Assembly (NCBI GenBank): GCA_016282455.1
Contig: JAEEKM010000178.1
Location: forward strand, 1 to 9,450
DNA from: Treponema sp.
GTDB lineage: Bacteria; Spirochaetota; Spirochaetia; Treponematales; Treponemataceae
Length of the DNA stretch: 9,450 bases
Direction: 5' to 3'
Shown: positions 1-6,255 of the stretch, in pieces
Layout of the letters: every line of letters begins with the position of its first letter
How positions within the stretch are numbered: the stretch's first letter is position 1
The notes under the pieces: generated by a model
Told to the model about the DNA's origin: nothing
The model's input: only the letters and a program-made list of their open reading frames with translations
The model's database searches: none
Translations under genes and position numbers: made by a program

Positions 1-57
1 GCTTCTGCCACAGGTGCTACATCAAAAGAAAATCTTATCAACCTTATTAACGGGTAG
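1..57 (+). CDS. C-terminal end of an unidentified gene (partial)
   Basis: Frame 1 is open from the window edge and ends in tandem stops TAG TAA at 55-60. It would give an 18-residue tail ending SKENLINLING. The tandem stops and the 9-base spacing to the next plus-strand start fit the end of an upstream gene in the same transcription unit. The tail is too short to assign a family, and it could also be open by chance. No function is proposed. Confidence 0.4.
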   Translation, partial: ASATGATSKENLINLING

Positions 58-66
58 TAAGGTTTT

Positions 67-753
67 ATGCGCGAAGTCTGCTACCGTTGCATGCGTCCCC
101 TGGACAACTGCTATTGTTCTACCGCCAGAGATGTGGAATGCAGGGTAAAGTTTGTCTTTCTTATGCACCCCAAGGAAGCAAAGCGGCAGCGGACTGGTAC
201 CGGTCGTCTTGCAAAAATCTGTCTGCCCGAAAGTGAAATAATCATGGGCATTGACTTTACAAACAATGACCGGCTTAACCAACTGCTTTCTGACCCCCAG
301 TATTTTCCTGTACTCATGTACCCCGGAGAAAAAGCCTGGAATGCAAAAAAAGAGGGTTTTAAAGAAGCGGTCGGAAACAAAACCCTTCTTTTAATCATCA
401 TTGATTCCACCTGGTTCTGTTCAAAAAAAATGATTCGTTCAAGTCAGAACCTTCACTCCTTACCTCAGCTTTCTTTTTATGGTTCTTACAAAAGCATTTA
501 TACTTTTAAGCGGGAGCCTTATGAATACTGCGTTTCTACAATAGAGAGCTGCTACTATCTTATAAAAGAACTTCAGGAAAACGGTATGTGCCCCAAAGAA
601 GCTGACCCTGAACCCCTTATGGATGTGTTTAAAAAGATGATTCAGTTTCAGCTGCAAAAAGAAAATGACCGCATAGAGGGAAGACTTCCTTCAACTCATG
701 CCAATGACTGGAAGTACACAAAATTAAAGGAAGTTCCCGTTTTTAACGATTAA
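67..753 (+). CDS. DTW-domain protein, probable tRNA-uridine aminocarboxypropyltransferase
   Basis: The DTW-domain family (TapT/YfiP in E. coli, DTWD1/2 in humans) transfers the 3-amino-3-carboxypropyl group of S-adenosylmethionine to uridine in tRNA, making acp3U. The 228-residue product shows the family layout. An N-terminal zinc-type cluster has Cys5, Cys8, Cys15 and Cys17 (CYRCMRP then CYC). A 'MHPKE' segment lies at 33-37, the signature IIDSTW at 111-116 is followed by KKM, and a C-terminal 'REPYEYCVSTIES' lies at 149-161. The start is chosen because the Cys cluster begins at once and a modest AAGG ribosome site sits upstream. The gene converges on the lamin-tail lipoprotein gene with only 15 bases between the stop codons. 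The family call is firm; the exact tRNA position modified cannot be read from the sequence. Confidence 0.88.
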   Translation: MREVCYRCMRPLDNCYCSTARDVECRVKFVFLMHPKEAKRQRTGTGRLAKICLPESEIIMGIDFTNNDRLNQLLSDPQYFPVLMYPGEKAWNAKKEGFKEAVGNKTLLLIIIDSTWFCSKKMIRSSQNLHSLPQLSFYGSYKSIYTFKREPYEYCVSTIESCYYLIKELQENGMCPKEADPEPLMDVFKKMIQFQLQKENDRIEGRLPSTHANDWKYTKLKEVPVFND

Positions 754-768
754 CTTTTACAGACCTGT

Positions 769-1887
769 TTACTTTGGTAATGCCTGACTGCTGTTGGGTA
801 AGCCCGGACTACACTCATTTGTTTTTCCACCTTTAGAACCCACTAAAAGCCAGTCATCTGCAGAAACAGAATAAGAGTCTACTACAAGAGAAGAAATGTT
901 CTGTCTGGAAAAAGAACGGGTTACGGTTGTCATGCTGTCTGAACAGAGGGCACTTTCTATGCTGCAGGTCGCGTTTCCTTCCCTGTCATGCCAGATGCGG
1001 CTTTCTTCCACAAGTTCTATATAAGAAGCATATTTTTTATTCCAGGCAGAAGTTTTTGTTTCTGCAAAAAGCAGGACATCAAGCAGTTTTCCGTTGGCTG
1101 AGTTTCGTAATATTAAAATGTCAGAAGGGGCAATGCGGGCACTGGTGTTTTCTACCCACAGGTCTCTTGCAGTGGGGCAGGAGTCTGTGGCAAAAGAAAG
1201 GTTCAGGTTTTCTCCGGTTTCGTCAATCATTCCTTCTTCGGCATCTTTACCTTCTTCGTTCTGGGGTTTACGCAGGTGCAGGGTAATGAACTGACCGGAA
1301 GTAACTTCAATGGGAGGAAAAGAATATTTTTTTTCTTCTCCGTCATAGGCACTTACAAACTCAAGGCCTGCAAGGTTTCCGTCGGTAAGGGCATAAAACT
1401 CCACGTACTCATGCTTCATTTTTTTTGAATCAGAAGCATTTCTTACTTCGGAAAATATGAGTCTGGGGATGCGTTCGTTAAATCCTGTAAAAGGAATTCT
1501 AAAAAGCAGGCTGTTTCCGTTTTCATCTTCAAGGCTTCCCTTTAACACATAGTCAAGGCCAATCTCTGTTTCTTTGGGGAAGACAAGAGTGATGCGTTTT
1601 TTTTCGTCACTCTGACTTTTTTCAAGGGGCTGGGCTTCCTCTTCCTGGGAAAGGCATTTAAGGCTAGCGTTTTTTATACATGCATTTTTTGAGCAGGTGA
1701 TTGTTATGCTCCTTGCATTGCTTACTTCGACTTCTGTTATTTTTGGAACGGTAAAATCTCCCTCCAGCAGGTGAATGCCTTCTATGGTGGCCCGGCAGCC
1801 TAGCGGAGAGACCACGACCAGTACAAGGGAAGAAATGACCAGTGAAGGAATAAGTGTTTTTTTTAGAAAGTTTATAAAAGATTTCAT
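769..1887 (-). CDS. Predicted lipoprotein with lamin-tail-like domain
   Basis: This 372-residue protein has a basic N-terminus, a hydrophobic segment at about 11-30 and a candidate lipobox SPLGC with the lipidated Cys at 31. That motif is loose but acceptable for a spirochaete, so the protein is probably membrane-anchored and exported. Residues about 48-135 look like an Ig-type beta domain (PKITEVEVSN...SITITCS). Residues about 141-205 resemble a lamin-tail domain, with 'LIFSEVRN', 'EYVEFYALTDGNLAGLEF' and further beta strands. The C-terminal third has no recognised family, and several further cysteines could form disulphides. No catalytic motif is visible, so the role may be adhesive or structural, and this is only an inference. 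The start has a strong AAGGAGG site, which lies in an inverted repeat described separately. The second lipoprotein gene is 74 bases upstream on the same strand. Confidence 0.75.
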   Translation of the reverse strand: MKSFINFLKKTLIPSLVISSLVLVVVSPLGCRATIEGIHLLEGDFTVPKITEVEVSNARSITITCSKNACIKNASLKCLSQEEEAQPLEKSQSDEKKRITLVFPKETEIGLDYVLKGSLEDENGNSLLFRIPFTGFNERIPRLIFSEVRNASDSKKMKHEYVEFYALTDGNLAGLEFVSAYDGEEKKYSFPPIEVTSGQFITLHLRKPQNEEGKDAEEGMIDETGENLNLSFATDSCPTARDLWVENTSARIAPSDILILRNSANGKLLDVLLFAETKTSAWNKKYASYIELVEESRIWHDREGNATCSIESALCSDSMTTVTRSFSRQNISSLVVDSYSVSADDWLLVGSKGGKTNECSPGLPNSSQALPK

Positions 1888-1888
1888 C

Positions 1889-1926
1889 TTGCCTCCTTAA
1901 ATATATATGGGGGTTCAAGGAGGCAA
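1889..1926 (-). promoter_or_regulatory. Ribosome-site-masking inverted repeat in the lipoprotein leader
   Basis: On the minus strand, TTGCCTCCTT (1917-1926) is a perfect 10-bp complement of AAGGAGGCAA (1889-1898), which holds the Shine-Dalgarno sequence of the lamin-tail lipoprotein gene. The intervening loop is 18 bases and the ATG follows one base after the repeat. In RNA this would bury the ribosome site in a stem with five G-C pairs. No U-tract follows the stem on either strand, so it is not an intrinsic terminator. Alternatives are a DNA operator, or a promoter with TTGCCT as -35 and TATATT as -10 at 15-base spacing, in which case the left arm would not be transcribed. Confidence 0.55.
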
Positions 1927-1961
1927 AAAGACAAATTATTTTGAAAAAAAATTAAAAAATT

Positions 1962-2642
1962 TTAGCGGATTAAGCGGATGTTGTCTGCCATAAGGCTTCC
2001 TGCGGGGGCTTTACCCTTTACCACAATATAGGCCTGTCCGATTGCGTTTGATTCTGCAAGTTCCGGAAGGGCGGTTCCGTTTTCATCAGTGATGGAATTT
2101 TTAAGGTCAAACATTACGTTGGTATTTTCTCCAACACCGAGAGTTACTTCTTCCGTGAGGGACCATTCTCCGGATTTTTTTCCTTTGGTTGCAACATAAA
2201 GGGTCAGGCTTTTTGAAAGGGTATTGTTAAAGTCTGCAACAAAGTAGGAGGCACCTTCCCAGTTTGAGTCCAGGAGTCCTTCGCAGAAAAAGTATGCTTC
2301 TTCCATTGGAGAAAGAGATGCAAACTTCATTTCAAGAGATGCCATTCCTTCAGAAGCCCATTCTTCGCTCAGGTCTGCATCAAGGGAACGGTCATTTTCT
2401 TTTTTTTCAACGGAAAGACTTCCTGCCTGCCAGAAATTTCCTTCTTCAAAACCGTCAAGCAGTTCAACTTCTCCTTCGGGGAGCTGGTTATGTATGGCAG
2501 AAACATTTGGTTTTTCTTTTTCCACACTTTGAACTGGTGTTTTTCCCTGCGTGGTGCCATCGTCTTTGTTCTGATTTGTACTTACACAGGAAATAATCAT
2601 CAGGGATGAAAGGAGGATAAAGGGAAGAAGTGTTTTTTTCAT
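1962..2642 (-). CDS. Predicted lipoprotein with jelly-roll-like C-terminal domain
   Basis: This 226-residue protein begins MKKTLLPFIL with a hydrophobic core and a clean lipobox IISC, so Cys19 is the likely lipidated residue. A low-complexity linker rich in K, Q, T and E runs to about residue 50. From about 58 onward it has alternating beta-type segments ('LLDGFEEGNFW', 'ASEGMASLEMKF', 'SLTLYVATKG', 'NVMFDLKNS') and ends 'MADNIRLIR', the kind of ending seen in galactose-binding/carbohydrate-binding jelly-roll domains. That fold is an inference from pattern only. The reading frame is open 21 codons further upstream, but the signal peptide begins at this Met and a GAGG site precedes it, so this start is preferred. 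The upstream codons would also run through the terminator-like hairpin. Its role is unknown; sugar or surface-polymer binding is possible. Confidence 0.72.
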   Translation of the reverse strand: MKKTLLPFILLSSLMIISCVSTNQNKDDGTTQGKTPVQSVEKEKPNVSAIHNQLPEGEVELLDGFEEGNFWQAGSLSVEKKENDRSLDADLSEEWASEGMASLEMKFASLSPMEEAYFFCEGLLDSNWEGASYFVADFNNTLSKSLTLYVATKGKKSGEWSLTEEVTLGVGENTNVMFDLKNSITDENGTALPELAESNAIGQAYIVVKGKAPAGSLMADNIRLIR

Positions 2643-2661
2643 AGAAAGTTTTTCCTCAAAT

Positions 2662-2719
2662 AAAAAAAAGTGTTGCGGGCCGGAGCACGACTTGCACAAG
2701 CCCATTATACAACACTTTT
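2662..2719 (-). terminator. Terminator-like hairpin after argD
   Basis: In the minus-strand transcript, AAAAGTGTTG (2710-2719) pairs perfectly with CAACACTTTT (2666-2675), and the downstream arm runs into an eight-T tract (2662-2669). The 34-base interior can fold further through GGGC (2700-2703) with GCCC (2677-2680). It lies 43 bases after the argD stop, where a terminator for the arginine cluster is expected. The interior is larger than in a typical intrinsic terminator, so efficiency is uncertain. Confidence 0.6.
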
Positions 2720-2733
2720 CTTCAAAATGGAAA
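2704..2733 (-). promoter_or_regulatory. Candidate promoter for the lipoprotein pair
   Basis: An exact TATAAT (2704-2709) on the minus strand sits 18 bases after TTTCCA (2728-2733), which matches four of six bases of TTGACA. The predicted start near 2697 is about 55 bases ahead of the lipoprotein ATG at 2642. The -10 lies inside the argD terminator hairpin, so a transcript starting here would lack that hairpin's left arm and should read through. Confidence 0.4.
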
Positions 2734-2762
2734 TGTTTTTTTATTTGTGTTTTTCAGTTTTT

Positions 2763-3929
2763 TCACTTTGCAAGAATGGAATGAAGGATGGAAAGTCCCT
2801 GGTCAATTTCTTTTCTTGTAATGTTGAGGGGTGGAACAAGGCGCAGGGTGTGTTCTCCTGCAGTTGAAAAGAGAAGTCCTGCTTCAAGGCATTCTTTTTC
2901 CACCTGTATCGGGTTCATGGAAGGAACAATTTCTACACCTGTCATGAGGCCAAGTCCGCGTATTTCTTTTACACAGCTTAAGTTCCACTTTGCAATCTGA
3001 CCCCTCATGTATTCGCCTTTTTCGGTGACTTTTGCAAGGAAGTCTGGTGAGGTGAGGGTTTTTAAAACAACTCTTGCGGCTGCACAGGCCAGAGGGTTAC
3101 CTCCAAAGGTTGACTGATGGTCTCCTGCCACAAACACTCCGTTTGCTTTTTCACGGAAGAGACATGCTCCCATTGGAACACCGCCGGCAATTCCCTTTGC
3201 AAGGGTAACTACTTCCGGGTTAAACTGCAGCTGTTCGCTTGCAAGAAGACTGCCTGTTCTTCCCATGCCGGTCTGCACTTCGTCTGCAATAACGATTGCG
3301 CCTGCTTTTCTTGCTGCTTCTGCCGCTGCTTTTGCCCATTCACTTTCTACAAGAATTACTCCGCCTTCTCCCTGTACACATTCCATTATGAGGGCACAGG
3401 TTGTGTCATCAAAGGCTGTTTTTAATGCTTCGTAGTCATTTGCCTTTATGGTTTTAAATCCCTCTGGATATGGTGCAAAGGAATCCGGGTGGAACTTGTC
3501 CTGACCTGTTGCAGTGAGGGTTGCAAGGGTTCTTCCGTGAAAAGACTTTTCCAGGGTAACGATTGTTTTTTTCTTTGAACCGCCTGTCATCTGTCCGTAT
3601 TTTCTTGCAAGCTTGATTGCCGCTTCGTTTGCCTCTGCACCGCTGTTTCCAAAGTAAACTCCGTCAAAACCTGTAGCTTTTAAGAGTTCGTCTACGTAGG
3701 CATTTCCTACATCACTTGTGTAATAGTTACAGATGTGAATTTCTTTTGCAGCCTGTTTTGCAATTGCCTTTACCAGGGGCTTGTAGTTGTGGCCCAGGGC
3801 ATTTACTGCAATTCATGCAAGAAAGTCTATGTATTTTTTTCCATTCACGTCGGTGAGGGTGCTGCCCTTTCCGCTTTTGAATGTCACGTCAAAAGAGCCG
3901 TAGTTGTTTACAATCTTTGACTTTGGCAT
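2763..3929 (-). pseudogene. argD: argD, acetylornithine aminotransferase, interrupted by an in-frame TGA
   Basis: ArgD is a cytoplasmic PLP enzyme that converts N-acetylglutamate semialdehyde to N-acetylornithine with glutamate as amino donor. The frame starts at 3929 after a strong AAGGAGG site and spans 388 codons, close to the usual family length. Codon 39 (3813-3815) is TGA, giving FLA-stop-IAVNALGHN where the family has FL(A/S)GIAVNALGH. A single G-to-T change from GGA explains it. Everything after it is intact: NSGAEANEAAIKLARKYG (about 95-112), DEVQTGMGRTG with Asp216, the probable PLP lysine Lys245 in TLAKGIAGG, and FGGNPLACAAARVV. The next in-frame Met is residue 114, beyond the PLP-binding SGAEAN loop, so restart there could not give a full enzyme. 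It is either a recent nonsense mutation or a base error. It lies 51 bases after argB in the argJ-argB-argD cluster. Confidence 0.8.
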
Positions 3930-3980
3930 GTTATGCCTCCTTGATGTATAAAAAATATTGTGTACGGGTTTTCATGGTTT

Positions 3981-4874
3981 TCAATAAATCATTGTTCCGA
4001 TTCCACGGTCACTGAACATTTCTATGAGGAGGGAATGGGGAACACGTCCGTCGATTATGTGGGTGCGGGGCACGCCTCCGTTTCTTGCAAGCATGCAGCA
4101 CTCAATTTTTGGAATCATTCCGCCTGCAATAATTCCGTCTTCCATGAGCTTGGGAACGTCTGCAATGTGAATGCGCTGTATGAGGGAATCAGGATTGTTC
4201 ACGTCACGGAGAACACCGGGTACGTTTGTGAGCTGAACAAATTTTTCTGCTCCTAATGCGATGGCGATTTTTGCGGCGGCAGTGTCAGCATTTATGTTGT
4301 AGCGGGCAGAGTCTCCTGTTTCACCGAGAGCAACAGTGCTCACTACGGGGATAAAGTTCTGGCTCAAAAGATTCTGAATGATTTCCGGATTGACTTCTGT
4401 TACTTCTCCAACAAAGCCAAGATCCGCTCCGTCCTTCTGGATTTTTTTTGCACGAAGAAGTCCTGAGTCCACACCGCTTAAACCAACAGCCTTTCCTCCC
4501 TTTTGCAAAAGAAGACCTACAATGTCCTTGTTGAGTTTTCCAGTGAGAACCATCTGTACGATTTCCATGGTCTCTGCATCAGTGTAGCGAAGTCCGTTTA
4601 CAAACTTGCTTTCTTTTCCGACACGTTCTAGCATGTTGTTTATTTCAGGACCGCCGCCGTGTACGAGAACTACGTGAATGCCGATTGTGTTAAGAAGAAC
4701 AATGTCTTCCATTACATCTGCCTTGAGTTCTTCGTTTAGCATTGCGTTTCCGCCGTATTTTACTACAACAATTTTTCCAACCCAGTGCCTGAAGTAGGGG
4801 AGTGCCTGAACAAGTACTCCTGCCCAGTGAGCGTTGTCAAGTCTGGGGTTGTTTTCTTTTATTTCTTCTTCCAT
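3981..4874 (-). CDS. argB: N-acetylglutamate kinase
   Basis: ArgB phosphorylates N-acetyl-L-glutamate with ATP, the second step of arginine synthesis, in the cytoplasm. The 297-residue product has the amino-acid-kinase landmarks: KYGGNAM at 39-45, HGGGPEI at 72-78, GLR at 94-96, NINAD at 193-197 and GGMIPKI at 251-257. It also has the N-terminal extension ending 'ALPYFRHWVGK' and the C-terminal 'RVPHSLLIEMFSDRGIGT'. In characterised enzymes these features go with the hexameric, arginine-inhibited form and not the shorter E. coli type, so feedback inhibition by arginine is inferred. The start has a GGAG site 9 bases upstream. argJ ends 36 bases upstream and argD begins 51 bases downstream, so it sits mid-operon. 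The stop is TGA. Confidence 0.96.
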   Translation of the reverse strand: MEEEIKENNPRLDNAHWAGVLVQALPYFRHWVGKIVVVKYGGNAMLNEELKADVMEDIVLLNTIGIHVVLVHGGGPEINNMLERVGKESKFVNGLRYTDAETMEIVQMVLTGKLNKDIVGLLLQKGGKAVGLSGVDSGLLRAKKIQKDGADLGFVGEVTEVNPEIIQNLLSQNFIPVVSTVALGETGDSARYNINADTAAAKIAIALGAEKFVQLTNVPGVLRDVNNPDSLIQRIHIADVPKLMEDGIIAGGMIPKIECCMLARNGGVPRTHIIDGRVPHSLLIEMFSDRGIGTMIY

Positions 4875-4910
4875 TTTTATTTCTCCGTTAAACTGTGCCC
4901 GGGAACAGAA

Positions 4911-6179
4911 TTATGTCCTGTAGTCTCCGTTGATTTTTACGTAGTCGTAGGTGAGGTCGCAGCCCCATGCAGTTCCGCTTGCGTTTCCGTCCGCACACTG
5001 CACAAGAATTTCTACTGCTTCCCGCTGCATGATTTTTTTTGCAAGGTTTTCGTCAAAGTTTAATGGCACTCCGTCTTTGAAAACCTGAATGCAATCTTCT
5101 CCGTGAACTTCAAAGGGAACTGTGTCGTCAAAGTAGCGTTCAACTCCCTCCCGGCTTGTAAACCAGATGCTGGTTTTTTCAGGAGTAAAGTTAAATCCGC
5201 TGTAGCCCATTGCACAAAGGAAGCGTCCGAAGTTTGCATCGCATCCGAACATGGCAGCTTTAACGAGTGAAGAAGAAATTATTGCCTTTGCAAGACCACG
5301 GGCATCTTCTATTGTTTTAGCGCCGTTTACATTACACTCAATCAGGCGTGTTGCACCTTCTCCGTCTGCTGCGATTTTTTTTGCCATAACGGTGTTCATT
5401 GCATCAAGGGCTTCGCAGAAAGTGTCAAAGTCTTTTCCTTCAGAAACAATTGTTTCGTTTCCTGCCTTGCCGTTTGCAAGAATAGTGAGGGTGTCGTTTG
5501 TACTTGTGTCGCCGTCTACAGAAACACAGTTGTAGGTTTTTGCAACGCTTCTCTCAAGTGCCTTCTTAAGCATTTCAGAAGAGATTGCGCAGTCAGTGGT
5601 AACAAAACTAAGCATTGTTCCCAGGTTGATGTGAATCATTCCGCTTCCCTTGCACATGGTTCCCATGCGGATTTTTTTACCGCCGATTTCTGTTTCTACC
5701 GCACACTCTTTGTAATGGGTGTCTGTAGTCATGATTGCAACTCGGGCTTCTTCATGTCCTTTTTTTGAAAGACCCTTTGCGAGAGTGGAGATATTTTTTT
5801 CAATCACCTCCACAGGAAGCTGCTGTCCGATAACCCCTGTGGAACAGACAATTACATCGTCAGAAGAAATGCCCAGTTCCTTTGCGGCAGCCTGAGCCAT
5901 GCGGAGTGCAGTTTCTGCCCCCTGAGCGCCTGTACAGGCATTTGCATTTCCAGAGTTTGCAATTACTGCCTGTGCCACTCCGTTAGCAATATTTTTTTGA
6001 GTAAGCTTTACGCTTTCTGCCTTAACTCGGTTTTTTGTAAACATTCCTGCTGCAGTACAGGGACTTTCGCTGTAAATAAGTGCCGTATCGTTTTTTGTGC
6101 GGCCCGCCTTGATTCCACAGAGCATTCCGTTTGCAGTAAAGCCCTGGGGAGCTGTTACACCACCTTCTATAAATTGCAT
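4911..6179 (-). CDS. argJ: ArgJ, glutamate N-acetyltransferase (ornithine acetyltransferase)
   Basis: ArgJ moves the acetyl group of N-acetylornithine to glutamate, giving ornithine and closing the acetyl cycle. Some members also use acetyl-CoA, which the sequence does not decide. The 422-residue product has ANSGNANACTG at 74-84, STGVIG at 113-118, KGSGMIHINLGTML at 177-190, VDGDTSTNDT at 221-230 and CDANFGR at 313-319. The enzyme self-cleaves before a conserved Thr, and here that residue is Thr188. The preceding residue is Gly instead of the more common Ala, and INLG replaces PNMA. The start has an AAGGAG site at 9 bases. It is the first gene of the argJ-argB-argD cluster and has its own promoter. 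Because ArgJ recycles acetate, ArgB is the expected point of feedback control. Confidence 0.96.
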   Translation of the reverse strand: MQFIEGGVTAPQGFTANGMLCGIKAGRTKNDTALIYSESPCTAAGMFTKNRVKAESVKLTQKNIANGVAQAVIANSGNANACTGAQGAETALRMAQAAAKELGISSDDVIVCSTGVIGQQLPVEVIEKNISTLAKGLSKKGHEEARVAIMTTDTHYKECAVETEIGGKKIRMGTMCKGSGMIHINLGTMLSFVTTDCAISSEMLKKALERSVAKTYNCVSVDGDTSTNDTLTILANGKAGNETIVSEGKDFDTFCEALDAMNTVMAKKIAADGEGATRLIECNVNGAKTIEDARGLAKAIISSSLVKAAMFGCDANFGRFLCAMGYSGFNFTPEKTSIWFTSREGVERYFDDTVPFEVHGEDCIQVFKDGVPLNFDENLAKKIMQREAVEILVQCADGNASGTAWGCDLTYDYVKINGDYRT

Positions 6180-6205
6180 TTTTATGCACTCCTTACATAG
6201 TTTAT

Positions 6206-6229
6206 TGCATAATCATAACAAAATATGCA
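6206..6229 (-). promoter_or_regulatory. Candidate operator over the argJ promoter
   Basis: TGCATA (6224-6229) and TATGCA (6206-6211) form a 24-base inverted repeat with 12 bases between the arms. It covers the spacer and the -10 of the argJ promoter. A repressor bound here would block transcription. It does not match the classical ArgR box, so any link to an arginine repressor is only a guess. Confidence 0.3.
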
Positions 6230-6240
6230 GTTAAAAGCAA
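6212..6240 (-). promoter_or_regulatory. Promoter of the arginine cluster
   Basis: On the minus strand TTGCTT (6235-6240) and TATGAT (6212-6217) are separated by 17 bases, and TGT directly before TATGAT gives an extended -10. The -10 matches five of six consensus bases and the -35 three of six. The predicted start near 6205 leaves a leader of about 25 bases before argJ. It lies in the 76-base gap after miaB, where I see no clear terminator. Confidence 0.55.
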
Positions 6241-6255
6241 GTATTTATACAAAAA

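Noticed and set aside
731..758. Weak hairpin (AAGTT/AACTT with inner CGTT/AACG) at the convergent ends of the DTW and lamin-tail genes as a shared terminator
   Set aside because: The stem is short, A/T-rich and broken by an internal loop, with only a four-T tail. It is not strong enough to call.
1927..1961. A/T-rich run after the jelly-roll lipoprotein stop as a terminator
   Set aside because: It has T-tracts but no stem ahead of them on the minus strand, so intrinsic termination is not supported.
2643..2705. A longer N-terminus for the jelly-roll lipoprotein starting at 2705
   Set aside because: The extra 21 residues would run through the terminator-like hairpin and would bury the signal peptide. 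MKKTLLPFIL at 2642 is a standard lipoprotein start.
3813..3815. UGA read as glycine (genetic code 25), because the stop falls on a conserved Gly codon
   Set aside because: No other gene in the window has an internal TGA, while argB, argD and folD all end in TGA in positions that fit normal protein ends. The gene set looks like Treponema, which uses table 11.
3813..3815. Selenocysteine at the argD TGA
   Set aside because: The position is Gly in the family, ArgD is not a known selenoprotein family, and I saw no obvious selenocysteine-insertion hairpin just downstream.
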